This document shows, piece after piece, positions 41,396 to 52,733 of a stretch of 64,000 nucleotides of DNA. This DNA comes from Elioraea tepida. GTDB taxonomy: Bacteria; Pseudomonadota; Alphaproteobacteria; Acetobacterales; Acetobacteraceae. A model generated the notes under the pieces. The model was not told the origin of the DNA. It saw nothing but the letters and a program-made list of their open reading frames with translations, and made no database searches. The stretch spans positions 2,123,001 through 2,187,000 of the forward strand of contig NZ_CP076448.1 in NCBI RefSeq assembly GCF_019203965.1. The letters are read 5' to 3'. Numbering within the stretch: position 1 is the stretch's first letter; each line of letters starts with the position of its first letter. The position numbers were made by a program, and so were the translations under genes.

Positions 41396-41410
41396 TTCCA
41401 CATCGCGGAA
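41396..41410. promoter_or_regulatory. Candidate IclR-type operator in front of gcl
   Basis: TTCCACATCGCGGAA differs by one base from the palindrome in front of iclR, and its arms extend by one more pair here (TTTCCAC/GCGGAAA). It lies 105 bases before the gcl start within a 144-base gap whose left part is unusually A/T-rich (AAATTAAAG at 41371-41379), a likely promoter zone. Confidence 0.65.
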
Positions 41411-41515
41411 AGCCGTCCTGGGCGGCTTGCAGGGCACATCGTTCTCTCCCATCTGCCGGCGACGGGCGTGCCGCGAGGGCCTGTCAGGACGTGATCACGG
41501 AATGGAGAGCGGGCG

Positions 41516-43354
<1,839 letters not shown>

Positions 43355-43534
43355 CCGCCCGAATCAGTGTCGAGGAGTCCGCTGCCGAGCCCGTTCGAAA
43401 CGAAGCCGCTCCGCCTCGAGATCGGCGGTGAGCGTCCGTCGAGCCGAGGGTCAACGTCGTCGGGTCGCGCCCGGTCGGAGCGGCGCTCAGGGGCGTGTCG
43501 CGAAACGCCGGCCGGGCACCCGCTCGGCTGACCC

Positions 43535-45259
43535 TCAGCGCCGGCCGAACAGGCGCTCGAGATCCGCCTTCGCGAGCCTGATCCAGGTGGGCCTGCCGTG
43601 GCTGCAGGTGCCGCTGCCGGGTGTCGTCTCGATCGCGCGGAGAAGGGCGTCCATCTCGGCGAGCGACAGCCTCCGCCCGGCGCGGATCGAGCCATGGCAG
43701 GCCATACGGGCGAGCACGGCGTCGAGCCGCGACGCGAGCGCCGTCGTCTCCCCCGCGTCGGCGAGCTCGTCGGCGATGTCGCGCACAAGCGGCGCTGGGT
43801 CCGCTCCCGCGAGCGGCACGGGAAGGCTTCGCACCAGCACCGCACCCTCCCCGAACGGCTCGACCGCGAGGCCGAGCGCGGCGAGGCCGTCGGCATGGGC
43901 GAGCACTCGCCGCACGGAGGCCGGATCGAGCTCGACCACGCCCGGAACAAGCAGCGCCTGCGCGGGCACGGGGCCCGAGGCGCGTGCCGCCTTAAGCGCC
44001 TCATGGGCGAGGCGCTCGGCGGCAGCGTGCTGGTCGACGAGGATCACCCCCCCGTCCGCCGTCTCGGCGACGATGTAGGTGGCAAGAAGCTGGGCCCGGG
44101 CGGCACCGAGCGGATGGGGTGGCGGCGGTGCGGGCTCGACCCTCGGCGCGGCGGGCGGTGCAACGAGTGGGAGCACCGGCGCCTCGGCGAGCCCTGGCCG
44201 CGCCGGCGCCGGCGCGGCGAAGCGAAGGGGAGCGGCCGGTGCGGGGGGTGCGTGCGTCGTCGCGATCGCGGATCGGATCGCTCCGATCACGAAGCCGCGC
44301 ACCGCCTCGGCATCGCGGAACCGCACCTCCGTCTTGGCCGGATGGACGTTGACATCGACGAGTGGCGGGGGAAGGTCGAGCACCAGAGCTGCCATCGGGT
44401 GCCGGCCGCGTTCGATCAGCTCCGCGTAGGCGACGCGCAGGGCCGTGCGCAGGAGGCGGTCGGTCACCGGCCGCGCGTTCACCACGACGTGCTGCTCGGC
44501 AGCCGTCGCCCGTGTCAGGCTCGGCGGCCCGACGAGACCGGAGAGCCGAATCGGACCGCGCTCTGCTGAAAGCGGGATCGCATGTGCGGCGAAGTCCTGG
44601 CCGAGCAGCCGCGACGCGCGCGTGGCGAAATCGGCCGGTGCGAGGGAGAGCGCCTCTCGGCCGTCGACGCTCGCGTGGAACGCCACCCCGGGATGGGCAA
44701 GCGCGAGGCGTCGCAGAGCGGCGAGGCACGCCTCTGCCTCGGCGCGTGGCCCCTTCAGGAACTTCAGCCGTGCGGGAGCATTGAAGAACAGCTCGCGCAC
44801 CGTCACGCGCGTGCCGGGGCTCGACGCGGCAGGGCGCACCTCTCCCTTCGCCCCGGCGATGACGGTGATCGCATGGCCCTCGGCCGCGCCGCGCGGACGC
44901 GACACGATCTCGAGCTTCGCGACGGCGCCGATCGAGGGGAGCGCCTCGCCGCGGAAGCCGAGCGTGACAATCTCAATCAGCCGCTCGTCGGCGAGCTTCG
45001 AGGTCGCGTGCCGCTCGACCGCAAGAGCGAGGTCCTCCGCCTCCATCCCTGCGCCGTCATCCTCGACCGTGATGCGAGAAAGTCCGCCTTCCTCGAGCGC
45101 CACCGCGATCCGGCTCGCCCCGGCATCGAGCGCGTTCTCGACGAGCTCCTTCACCACCGCGGCGGGGCGTTCGACCACCTCGCCGGCGGCGATCCGGTCG
45201 GCCACCGCCGGCGGCAGGAGCCGGACACGTTGCGGCCGACGCGGCGGGAGACCGACCAT
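43535..45259 (-). CDS. mutL: DNA mismatch repair protein MutL (endonuclease-type)
   Basis: MutL couples mismatch recognition by MutS to strand removal. The N-terminal GHKL ATPase has ELVENALDAGAS, DDGAGM and TLGFRGEALPS. The C-terminal domain holds the metal-dependent endonuclease motif DQHAAAERLAHE (from about Asp409, fitting DQHA-x2-E-x4-E), ACHGSIRAG and CSHGRP. So it nicks DNA itself, as expected for bacteria without MutH. About 574 residues with a Pro/Ala-rich linker. Its ATG shares one base with the pgi stop (TGATG); the frame extends further upstream only through pgi. Confidence 0.95.
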   Translation of the reverse strand: MVGLPPRRPQRVRLLPPAVADRIAAGEVVERPAAVVKELVENALDAGASRIAVALEEGGLSRITVEDDGAGMEAEDLALAVERHATSKLADERLIEIVTLGFRGEALPSIGAVAKLEIVSRPRGAAEGHAITVIAGAKGEVRPAASSPGTRVTVRELFFNAPARLKFLKGPRAEAEACLAALRRLALAHPGVAFHASVDGREALSLAPADFATRASRLLGQDFAAHAIPLSAERGPIRLSGLVGPPSLTRATAAEQHVVVNARPVTDRLLRTALRVAYAELIERGRHPMAALVLDLPPPLVDVNVHPAKTEVRFRDAEAVRGFVIGAIRSAIATTHAPPAPAAPLRFAAPAPARPGLAEAPVLPLVAPPAAPRVEPAPPPPHPLGAARAQLLATYIVAETADGGVILVDQHAAAERLAHEALKAARASGPVPAQALLVPGVVELDPASVRRVLAHADGLAALGLAVEPFGEGAVLVRSLPVPLAGADPAPLVRDIADELADAGETTALASRLDAVLARMACHGSIRAGRRLSLAEMDALLRAIETTPGSGTCSHGRPTWIRLAKADLERLFGRR

Positions 45260-46908
45260 CACGCGCCCATCCGGCAGAGCGCCCGCACGAGCCCGCCTGT
45301 CGCCGGGTCGAGGGCGCCCGTCTCGCCCGTCTTGAGCGCAGGGAGTGTGCCGGCGGCAAGCGTCTTGCCGAGCTCCACCCCCCACTGGTCGAAGGCGTTG
45401 ATTCCCCACAGAGCGGCCTGCGCCGCCACCTTGTGCTCGTACAGAGCGAGCAGGGCGCCGAGCGAGACGGGCTCGAGCCGCGGCAGGACGATGCCGATCG
45501 ACGGCCGATCGCCGGGGAAGTGCCGGTGCGGCGAAAGACGCCGCGCCTCTGCCGCGTCCATGCCGGAGGCGAGCATCGCGCCTTCCTGCTCGGCGGCGGA
45601 CCGGCCGAGAGCGAGCGCCGCCGCTTGGGCGAGGGCGTGGGCGAGCAAGATGCGGTGGTTCTCGGCGAGCGCATGGTCCGGCCGCGCAACGATGATGATG
45701 TCGGCCGGGATCACCTGGGTGCCCTGGTGCAGGAGCTGCATGAAGCTGTGCTGGGCGTTCGTTCCCGGCTCGCCGAACACCACCGGCGCAGTGGGGAAGG
45801 GGACAGGCTGCCCCGTGACGTCGACGCGCTTGCCGTTGCTCTCCATCTCGAGCTGCTGCAGCCAGGCGGGCAGGCGCGCGAGCCGCTGGTCATAGGGAAG
45901 GCAGGCATAGGCCGCGTGGCCGCGGAAGGTGGCGTGCCAGGTATGGGCGAGGGCCAGTAGGAGCGGCAGGTTCTCCGCAGCCGGCGCCGTGAGCATGTGC
46001 CGGTCCATCGCATGCGCCCCGGCGAGCAGCGAGGCGAAGGCCTCCCAGCCGCGGGCGAGCGCGATCGCAAGCCCGATCGGGCCCCAGAGGGAGAAGCGCC
46101 CGCCCACCCAGTCGCGGAAGCCGAAAGTCCGTTCCGGAAGCACACCGAACTCGGCGACCGCGCGCGCGTTCGAGGACAGCGCCACCACCTGCGCAGCGAC
46201 CGCCCCCTCGCCGAGCGCCGAGACGAGCCAGGAGCGCACGACCTTGGCGTTCGCCATCGTCTCCTGGGTTGTGAAGGTCTTCGAGGCGACGAGCACGAGC
46301 GTGCGTGCCGGATCGAGGCTCGCGAGTACGGGGGCGAGCGCGTGGCCATCGACATTCGAGACGAAGCGCGCATCAAGCCGCGCCGGCAGGGCGGCGAGCG
46401 CCTCCGTCACCATCGCGGGGCCCAGGTCAGACCCGCCGATGCCGAGGTTGAGGACGGAGGCGAAGGGAGCCCCTGTGGCGCCGCGCGCGCGCCCCTCGTG
46501 CACCTCGGCGACGAACTGCCGCATCCGCCCGAGCTCGGCGTGGACGATCGCCGAGGCGTCTTCCCACCCGTTGCCGGTGTCGGCGCGGAACCCGGCGTCG
46601 CGCGGCGCCCGCAGCGCCATGTGCAGCGCGGCGCGTCGTTCCGTCGTGTTCACGATCTCGCCGCGCGCCATCGCCGCGAGCTTCTCGGTAACCCGCGCCG
46701 CCTCGGCCAGCGCAAGCAGGGCCTCGAGGGTTGTATCGTCGAGCGCGGTTCGGGAGAGATCGAGCAGGAGGCCTGCCCCGGTGCGCGAAAGCCTCGCGAA
46801 CCGGTTCGGATCCTCGAGCAGGCGGCGCCGGATCGCGCCGGCGTCCGGCCGTGCGGCGAGGGCGGCGAGCCGTGCCCAGGGTTCGGTCGCAGTGAGCGGG
46901 TGCTGCAT
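45259..46908 (-). CDS. pgi: Glucose-6-phosphate isomerase
   Basis: Pgi interconverts glucose-6-phosphate and fructose-6-phosphate. The SIS domains show NLGIGGSDLGPAMVTEAL, SKTFTTQETMANA and the signatures DWVGGRFSLWGPIGL and GINAFDQWGVELGK. The catalytic Glu is in LEMESNGKRVD, His in NAQHSFMQLLHQGTQ and Lys at the end of QWGVELGK. From ATG 46908 (MQHPLTATEPW) it is 549 residues, the E. coli size; an upstream TTG at 46926 is less likely. It is coupled to mutL by a one-base stop/start overlap. Confidence 0.96.
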   Translation of the reverse strand: MQHPLTATEPWARLAALAARPDAGAIRRRLLEDPNRFARLSRTGAGLLLDLSRTALDDTTLEALLALAEAARVTEKLAAMARGEIVNTTERRAALHMALRAPRDAGFRADTGNGWEDASAIVHAELGRMRQFVAEVHEGRARGATGAPFASVLNLGIGGSDLGPAMVTEALAALPARLDARFVSNVDGHALAPVLASLDPARTLVLVASKTFTTQETMANAKVVRSWLVSALGEGAVAAQVVALSSNARAVAEFGVLPERTFGFRDWVGGRFSLWGPIGLAIALARGWEAFASLLAGAHAMDRHMLTAPAAENLPLLLALAHTWHATFRGHAAYACLPYDQRLARLPAWLQQLEMESNGKRVDVTGQPVPFPTAPVVFGEPGTNAQHSFMQLLHQGTQVIPADIIIVARPDHALAENHRILLAHALAQAAALALGRSAAEQEGAMLASGMDAAEARRLSPHRHFPGDRPSIGIVLPRLEPVSLGALLALYEHKVAAQAALWGINAFDQWGVELGKTLAAGTLPALKTGETGALDPATGGLVRALCRMGA

Positions 46909-46977
46909 CAAGAGGATCCGGCGCAATGAGCGGGGATGGTTCCTGCCCGGGCCGCCCGGGTCAACGCCCGGGCGCGG

Positions 46978-47385
46978 TCAGTAGCTCAGCACGCGCGGTA
47001 GGGCCTTCGCGGCCGCGATGAACCGCGCGCACTGCGCCTCGCCGGGAACGCGCCGGACGAGGCGCTTTCGCTCGTTGACCGCGCGCAGCGCCGCGGCCAG
47101 ATGGTCGGGCCGGCGGCGCTTGAGCTCGGCGACCGTGTCGACTCCCGCCGCCTCGAGGAGGTCGCTGATCTCCTCGGAGATGCCCTTGACGCGCATCAGG
47201 TCGGCCCGGTTGGCCCATTTCAGGATCAGCGTCTCGCTGATCCCGGTCCTCTCCGCCAGCGCGGCACGGCCCTTCGGCCGTGCCGCCGCCTCAAGCAGGT
47301 CGTCGGTCGTCGCGAGGCCGGCGTCGGCGAGCTTCGCGACGTAGACGGGCCCGATGCCCTCGATCCGTGACAGGCGGTAGGCCAT
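46978..47385 (-). CDS. DUF4332 (helix-hairpin-helix) protein
   Basis: A 135-residue protein made of two HhH-like repeats: YRLSRIEGIGPVYVAKLADA (residues 3-22) and LMRVKGISEEISDLLEAAGV near the middle, each with the I-x-G-I-G/S turn. Such domains bind DNA non-specifically, or act as protein modules, and resemble the DUF4332 family. The exact role is unknown. It lies 69 bases upstream of pgi on the same strand and is divergent from tctC, with 171 bases between starts. Confidence 0.85.
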   Translation of the reverse strand: MAYRLSRIEGIGPVYVAKLADAGLATTDDLLEAAARPKGRAALAERTGISETLILKWANRADLMRVKGISEEISDLLEAAGVDTVAELKRRRPDHLAAALRAVNERKRLVRRVPGEAQCARFIAAAKALPRVLSY

Positions 47386-47556
47386 CCGGCGTCGTTCCCA
47401 AATCGTTCGCCTGGGGATCTGACCATGAAACGGCGATCCGCTGGAACCGAAAACGCACCTCCCACCCGCTCCCGACCCGGGGGGGTGACAAGGGGGGACA
47501 GGGCGATGGCACGATCGCGCGAGCGGCGCGAGACGCAGCAGGTCTGGGAGGAAGGG

Positions 47557-48528
47557 ATGATCCGAACCACCATCGCGCTGGCCACACTCGTCCTTGCCGC
47601 CGCACCGGCGGCAGTGCAGTGGCAGCCGACCAGCCCGGAATGCATCGCAGGCGCCGCCCCGGGCGGCGGGTTCGATCTCACCTGCAGGCTGACGGGGCGG
47701 ATGCTGAACGAGCTCGGCATCGTCGCCGCGCCGATGCGCACCACCAACATGCCGGGGGGGATCGGTGCGGTCGCGATGAACCACATCCAGGCGCAGCGTC
47801 GGGCCGACCCGAACGTCGTCGTCGCGGTCTCGACCGGGTCCTGGCTCAACTTCGCCCAGGGCAAGTTTGGGCGCTGGACCGAGAACGACGTATGCTGGGT
47901 GGGGGCGATCGGCGCCGATTTCGGCGTCATCGTGGTGCGGAAGGACAGCCCGTTCCGCACGCTCGGCGATCTCGTCGCGGCGCTGAAGGCGAACCCCGCC
48001 TCGGTGCCGATGGGGGCGGGCGGGACCGTCGGCAGCCAGGACTGGATGAAGGCGGCGCTGATCGCGCGTGCCGCCGGGGTGAACCCGCGCGCGATGCGTT
48101 ACGTCGCCTACGAGGGCGGCGGCCAGGCGATGGCCGCTCTGCTCGGCGGCCACATCCAGGTGTTCCCGGGCGATGCCTCCGAAGTGAAGGGGCAGCTCGC
48201 CGCCGGGGAGGTGCGCGTGCTCGCGACCCTCTCGCCGAACCGCCTGCCGGGTCCCTTCGCCGAGGTGCCGACCGCGAAGGAGCAGGGGGTCGATGTCGAA
48301 TGGGCGATCGTGCGCGGGCTTTACATGCCGCCCGGTGCCCCGGAGGAGGCGTATCGGTTCTGGGTCGAGGCGCTCAGGAAGCTCACCGCCCACCCGGCCT
48401 GGGCGGCGGCGCGCGACGGCCAGGGCCTGTTCGCCTACGACAGCCTCGGTGCCGACTTCACGGCCCTGGCCAAGGAGCGCGTCGAGATGATGCGCGCTCT
48501 CTCGCGGGAGATGGGGCTGATCCAGTAG
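47557..48528 (+). CDS. tctC: Tripartite tricarboxylate transporter binding protein (TctC/Bug family)
   Basis: The periplasmic receptor of a TTT-type secondary importer. The signal peptide is MIRTTIALATLVLAAAPAA; the mature part starts with the Bug-family pattern ECIAGAAPGGGFDLTCRLTG. Other conserved parts are NMPGGIGAVAMN and YEGGGQAMAALLGG. About 323 residues. GGGAGGAAGGG precedes ATG 47557; a longer frame of 44 residues upstream is rejected. Family members bind citrate, other di- or tricarboxylates, or aromatic acids; the ligand here is unknown. tctB and tctA follow. Confidence 0.92.
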   Translation: MIRTTIALATLVLAAAPAAVQWQPTSPECIAGAAPGGGFDLTCRLTGRMLNELGIVAAPMRTTNMPGGIGAVAMNHIQAQRRADPNVVVAVSTGSWLNFAQGKFGRWTENDVCWVGAIGADFGVIVVRKDSPFRTLGDLVAALKANPASVPMGAGGTVGSQDWMKAALIARAAGVNPRAMRYVAYEGGGQAMAALLGGHIQVFPGDASEVKGQLAAGEVRVLATLSPNRLPGPFAEVPTAKEQGVDVEWAIVRGLYMPPGAPEEAYRFWVEALRKLTAHPAWAAARDGQGLFAYDSLGADFTALAKERVEMMRALSREMGLIQ

Positions 48529-48535
48529 CGGCACG

Positions 48536-48553
48536 CCCGCCCGGGCCGGCGGG
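48536..48553 (+). other. Hairpin over the tctB ribosome-binding site
   Basis: CCCGCC (48536-48541) pairs with GGCGGG (48548-48553) around a CGGGCC loop. It lies 7 bases after the tctC stop and covers the G-rich stretch just before the GTG start of tctB at 48557. It could lower tctB/tctA translation relative to tctC. Confidence 0.55.
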
Positions 48554-48556
48554 GGC

Positions 48557-49024
48557 GTGACGGTGCGTGGGCGCACCGACCGGGTGCTCGGCCTGGCGCT
48601 CGCTGCGCTCGGGCTTGCCGCGATCTGGGCCGCGCAGGGTCTCGAGGTCCGGTTCCTGGGCGACCCGGTCGGGCCGAAGCCCTTCCCGACGGTGGCGGGC
48701 TCGGTCCTGCTCGCCTGCGGGGTCCTCGTCGCCGTGCGGCCCGGCCCTCCGGTCGCCTGGCCATCGGCGCGGCGGCTCGGGGCGATCGCCGCCGCCGCAG
48801 CGGCGCTCGTCCTCTACGCGCTGCTGATGCGGCCCTTGGGCTTCGTTCTTGCGACTGCTCTCGCCGTCGCGCTCTCGGCGATGGTGTTCGGCGGTCGCCC
48901 GCTTGTCTCCGTCCTGTTCGGCCTCGGCGTCGGGGCGGCGCTGCACGCGCTGTTTGATCGTCTGCTCGAGATCCCGCTCCCCGGAGGCGTGCTCGGGGCC
49001 GTGGTCGGGCCGGTCGGGCTCTGA
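48557..49024 (+). CDS. tctB: Tripartite tricarboxylate transporter small membrane subunit
   Basis: A 155-residue membrane protein with four hydrophobic stretches (about 10-27, 45-60, 74-100, 103-135), the usual TctB layout. GPKPFPTVAGSVLLACG is the family's conserved region after the first helix. Start is GTG 48557. The stop overlaps the tctA start by one base (TGATG), coupling the two membrane subunits. Confidence 0.9.
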   Translation: MTVRGRTDRVLGLALAALGLAAIWAAQGLEVRFLGDPVGPKPFPTVAGSVLLACGVLVAVRPGPPVAWPSARRLGAIAAAAAALVLYALLMRPLGFVLATALAVALSAMVFGGRPLVSVLFGLGVGAALHALFDRLLEIPLPGGVLGAVVGPVGL

Positions 49025-50529
49025 TGGACGCGTTCGGGCTTCTCGCCGCCGGCTTCGCGACCGCTCTGACGCCGCTCAACCTCGGTCTCGCGGTTGCCGG
49101 CGCCTTCGTCGGCACGGTGGTGGGCGCCCTGCCGGGGATCGGCCCGGTGAACGCGATCGCCCTCCTGCTGCCGCTCGTCTACGCGCTCAAGCTTCCCGCG
49201 ACCTCGGCGCTGATCCTGATGGCCGCCACGTATTCCGGCGGCGGCTATGGCGGTCGGATCGCGGCGATCCTCCTCAACGTGCCGGGCGACCCCTCGAGCG
49301 TGATGACCACACTCGACGGCCACCCGATGGCGCGTCGCGGCGAGGGGGCGCGCGCACTTGCCATCACCGCGATCGGCTCCTTCGTCGGCGGCACAGGCGC
49401 GGTGGTGCTGCTGACGCTCGCCGCGCCGACGATCGCGCGCGCGGGCCTCGCCTTCGGGCCGGCCGAGTATGTCGCCCTCGTCGCGCTCGCGCTTGCGGCC
49501 GCCGCCGGGATCGGCGGCGGGTCGGCGGCGAAGGCCCTGGCTGCCGGGGCGATCGGCCTCCTGCTTGCGACCGTCGGCACCGACAGCGGCACAGGGATCG
49601 AGCGCTTCACCTTCGGCGAGCTCGAGTTCCTCGACGGGATCGACTTCACCGTGGTGGTGATCGGCCTGTTCGCGGTCGCCGAAGTGCTCGAACTGATCGA
49701 ACGCCGCGGCGACGCGGTCGAGGCGGTGCCGGAGGTCGGGCGGGGCGGCCTTGCTATCGCCGACATCGTGACGACCCTGCCGACGATGCTCCGAAGCGCG
49801 CTTGCGGGCTTCGTCGTCGGCGTGCTGCCGGGAGCGGGAGCCACGCTCGCGACCCCGCTCGCCTATGCAATCGAGCGTCGCCTCGCCGGGCCGAACGCCG
49901 GCTTCGGCAAGGGCGACATCCGCGGGGTCGCCGCGCCGGAGACGGCCGACAACGCCTCGCATGCAGGCTCGATGATCCCGATGCTGGCCCTCGGCATCCC
50001 CGGGTCGGCGACGACCGCGGTGATGATGGGGGCGCTGATGCTCTACGACATCACGCCCGGGCCGTTGCTGTTCCGTGACAATGCGCCGCTGGTCTGGGGG
50101 CTGATCGCCTCGATGTATCTCGCCAACGTCGTTCTGCTTGTGCTGAACCTGCCGCTGATCCGCCTGTTCGTGCGGATGCTCCTGGTCCCCCCTTGGGTGC
50201 TCTACCCGCTCGTGATCGCGCTCGCCTTCACCGGCGTGTGGGCGGTGAACAATTCGGTGCTCGACCTGCTGCTCGCCACCGGCTTCGGCGTCGCCGGCTG
50301 GGCGGCGCGCAAGGCGGGCGTTCCGCTCGTGCCGCTCCTGCTCGGGATGGTGCTCGGGCGGATGCTCGAGGACAATCTTCGCCGCGCCATGGCGCTCTCG
50401 GGCGGCGACCTCGCGATCCTGGTGGGGAGCCCGCTCGCGTCGGGGCTCTGGATCGCGTGCGTCGTCGTGCTGCTGTGGCCGGTGCTTGCCGGTGCGGTGC
50501 TCGGGCGCCGCGATCGGGCGGAGGTGTGA
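49024..50529 (+). CDS. tctA: Tripartite tricarboxylate transporter large membrane subunit
   Basis: The 12-helix TctA permease, 501 residues. Its two diagnostic Gly/Pro motifs are GALPGIGPVNAIALLLP near residue 34 and GVLPGAGATLATPLAYAIE near residue 270, plus NASHAGSMIPMLALGIPGS. It uses an ion gradient to take up the acid delivered by TctC. No two-component tctDE regulator is next to it. The convergent aapP gene ends 223 bases downstream. Confidence 0.94.
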   Translation: MDAFGLLAAGFATALTPLNLGLAVAGAFVGTVVGALPGIGPVNAIALLLPLVYALKLPATSALILMAATYSGGGYGGRIAAILLNVPGDPSSVMTTLDGHPMARRGEGARALAITAIGSFVGGTGAVVLLTLAAPTIARAGLAFGPAEYVALVALALAAAAGIGGGSAAKALAAGAIGLLLATVGTDSGTGIERFTFGELEFLDGIDFTVVVIGLFAVAEVLELIERRGDAVEAVPEVGRGGLAIADIVTTLPTMLRSALAGFVVGVLPGAGATLATPLAYAIERRLAGPNAGFGKGDIRGVAAPETADNASHAGSMIPMLALGIPGSATTAVMMGALMLYDITPGPLLFRDNAPLVWGLIASMYLANVVLLVLNLPLIRLFVRMLLVPPWVLYPLVIALAFTGVWAVNNSVLDLLLATGFGVAGWAARKAGVPLVPLLLGMVLGRMLEDNLRRAMALSGGDLAILVGSPLASGLWIACVVVLLWPVLAGAVLGRRDRAEV

Positions 50530-50731
50530 GCGGGCGCGATCACGGCGGCGCGGGCCGCGCAGCCGGGGAGAGATGCGCCCGACATCGGAACGATCCTAGC
50601 ACGTCCCGAAAGGGCGATGTGTCACCGCAATCGCCTGGGGACTGGCGCTCAAGGGATGGTCGCGCGCGCGATTCCTCTCCGCCGTTCCTTCCGTGGACGG
50701 ACAGACGGCGAGCCTCGTCGAAATGCCGAGC

Positions 50732-50752
50732 GGGCGGCCGCGCGGCCCGCCC
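50732..50752 (-). terminator. Possible terminator hairpin after aapP
   Basis: Directly after the aapP stop, minus strand, GGGC-G-GGCC and GGCC-GCCC can pair as an 8-bp stem with one bulged G and a GCGC loop. Only a short ATTT occurs a few bases later, so it is a weak intrinsic terminator at best. The rest of the tctA-aapP gap (50530-50731) shows nothing clear. Confidence 0.35.
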
Positions 50753-51550
<798 letters not shown>

Positions 51551-51569
51551 GCCTCTCCTTCCTTTCGCG

Positions 51570-52730
51570 TCAGCGCCGGCGGTGGCGGTTGAACTCCTCC
51601 TCGAGACCGGCCGAGTAGCTCGACATCGCGAAGCAGAACACGAAGTAGATCGCCGCGACGGTGAGATAGGCCTCCGTCCCGAAGCCCTGCCAGGCAGGCT
51701 CGATGATCGAGGCCTTGGCGGTGTTGAGCAGGTCGAAGATGCCGATGATCAGCACGAGAGAGGTATCCTTGAACATGCCGATGAAGGTGTTGACCAGGGG
51801 GGGGATCACCATCCGAAGCGCCTGGGGGAGGATGATCAGCCCGGTCTTCTGCCAATAGGTGAGGCCGAGCGCCTCCGCCGCCTCGTACTGCCCGCGCGGC
51901 AGGGCCTGCAGCCCGCCGCGCACCACTTCGGCGAGATAGGCCGCCGCGAACAGGATGATCGCAATCTGGGCGCGCAGGAGCTTGTCGATGTTCATCCCCT
52001 CCGGCAGGAAGAGCGGGAACATCACGGACGCCATGAACAGGAGGCTGATCAGCGGCACGCCGCGAATGAGCTCGATGTAGACGACGCAGAGCGCCTTGAC
52101 CGCCGGCAGGTTGTTCGCCCGACGCCCGAGTGCGACGAGGATGGAGAGCGGGAAGGCGAAGGCGATGCCGAAGGTCGAAAGGATCAGGGTGATGATCAGC
52201 CCGCCCCAGCGCTCCTGCGGCACATAGGGCAGGCCGAACACCCCGCCCCACATCAGGGTGCCGATCACGGCAAGCGCAGCGAGCCAGATCAGGAGGAGCT
52301 CGCGCCGCCAGAACCGGCGCATCGCCGACACGACGTAGAGGCCGATGAAGATCGCGACACAGATCGCCGGCCGCCACTGCTGGTCGAACGGGTAGAGGCC
52401 GAACAGGATGAACCGATACTTCTCGGCGATCAGCGCCCAGCACGCGCCCGCCCCCTGCAACGCCCGGCAGGCGGAGGTGTCGACGTTCTGCCCCGTTCCC
52501 GGAACCGACCACACGGCGTTCAGGACGGCCCACTCGAAGAAGGCGAAGGTCCAGCGGATCACGAGATAGGCGAGCACGAGCGTGACCGCCGTCGACGCCC
52601 AGGAACGGAACAGGTTCGCGCGAAGCCAGCCGATCGGCCCCGTGCTCAGGCGTGGTGCTGCGCGCTCTCGGGAGGGGGGAAGGCTCGCACCGGCTGGGAT
52701 CGCCGCTGCCTCTGCCGGAGGCGGGGTCAT
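51570..52730 (-). CDS. aapM: Amino-acid ABC transporter permease AapM/BztC type
   Basis: A 386-residue membrane subunit. The N-terminal third carries helices (about 32-50 and 95-160), and the C-terminal ~200 residues form the HisM/GlnP-type transport domain with the EAA-like loop [29 protein letters not shown]-like helices precede it. It starts three bases after the aapQ stop. Partner of AapQ in the membrane pore for general L-amino-acid uptake. Confidence 0.93.
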   Translation of the reverse strand: MTPPPAEAAAIPAGASLPPSRERAAPRLSTGPIGWLRANLFRSWASTAVTLVLAYLVIRWTFAFFEWAVLNAVWSVPGTGQNVDTSACRALQGAGACWALIAEKYRFILFGLYPFDQQWRPAICVAIFIGLYVVSAMRRFWRRELLLIWLAALAVIGTLMWGGVFGLPYVPQERWGGLIITLILSTFGIAFAFPLSILVALGRRANNLPAVKALCVVYIELIRGVPLISLLFMASVMFPLFLPEGMNIDKLLRAQIAIILFAAAYLAEVVRGGLQALPRGQYEAAEALGLTYWQKTGLIILPQALRMVIPPLVNTFIGMFKDTSLVLIIGIFDLLNTAKASIIEPAWQGFGTEAYLTVAAIYFVFCFAMSSYSAGLEEEFNRHRRR

Positions 52731-52733
52731 CGC

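Noticed and set aside
43355-43534. Possible gene or terminator in the gcl-mutL convergent gap
   Set aside because: Only short shadow frames and no convincing stem with a T-run.
47507-47521. TGGCACG before tctC as a sigma-54 promoter
   Set aside because: No GC at the -12 position with correct spacing.
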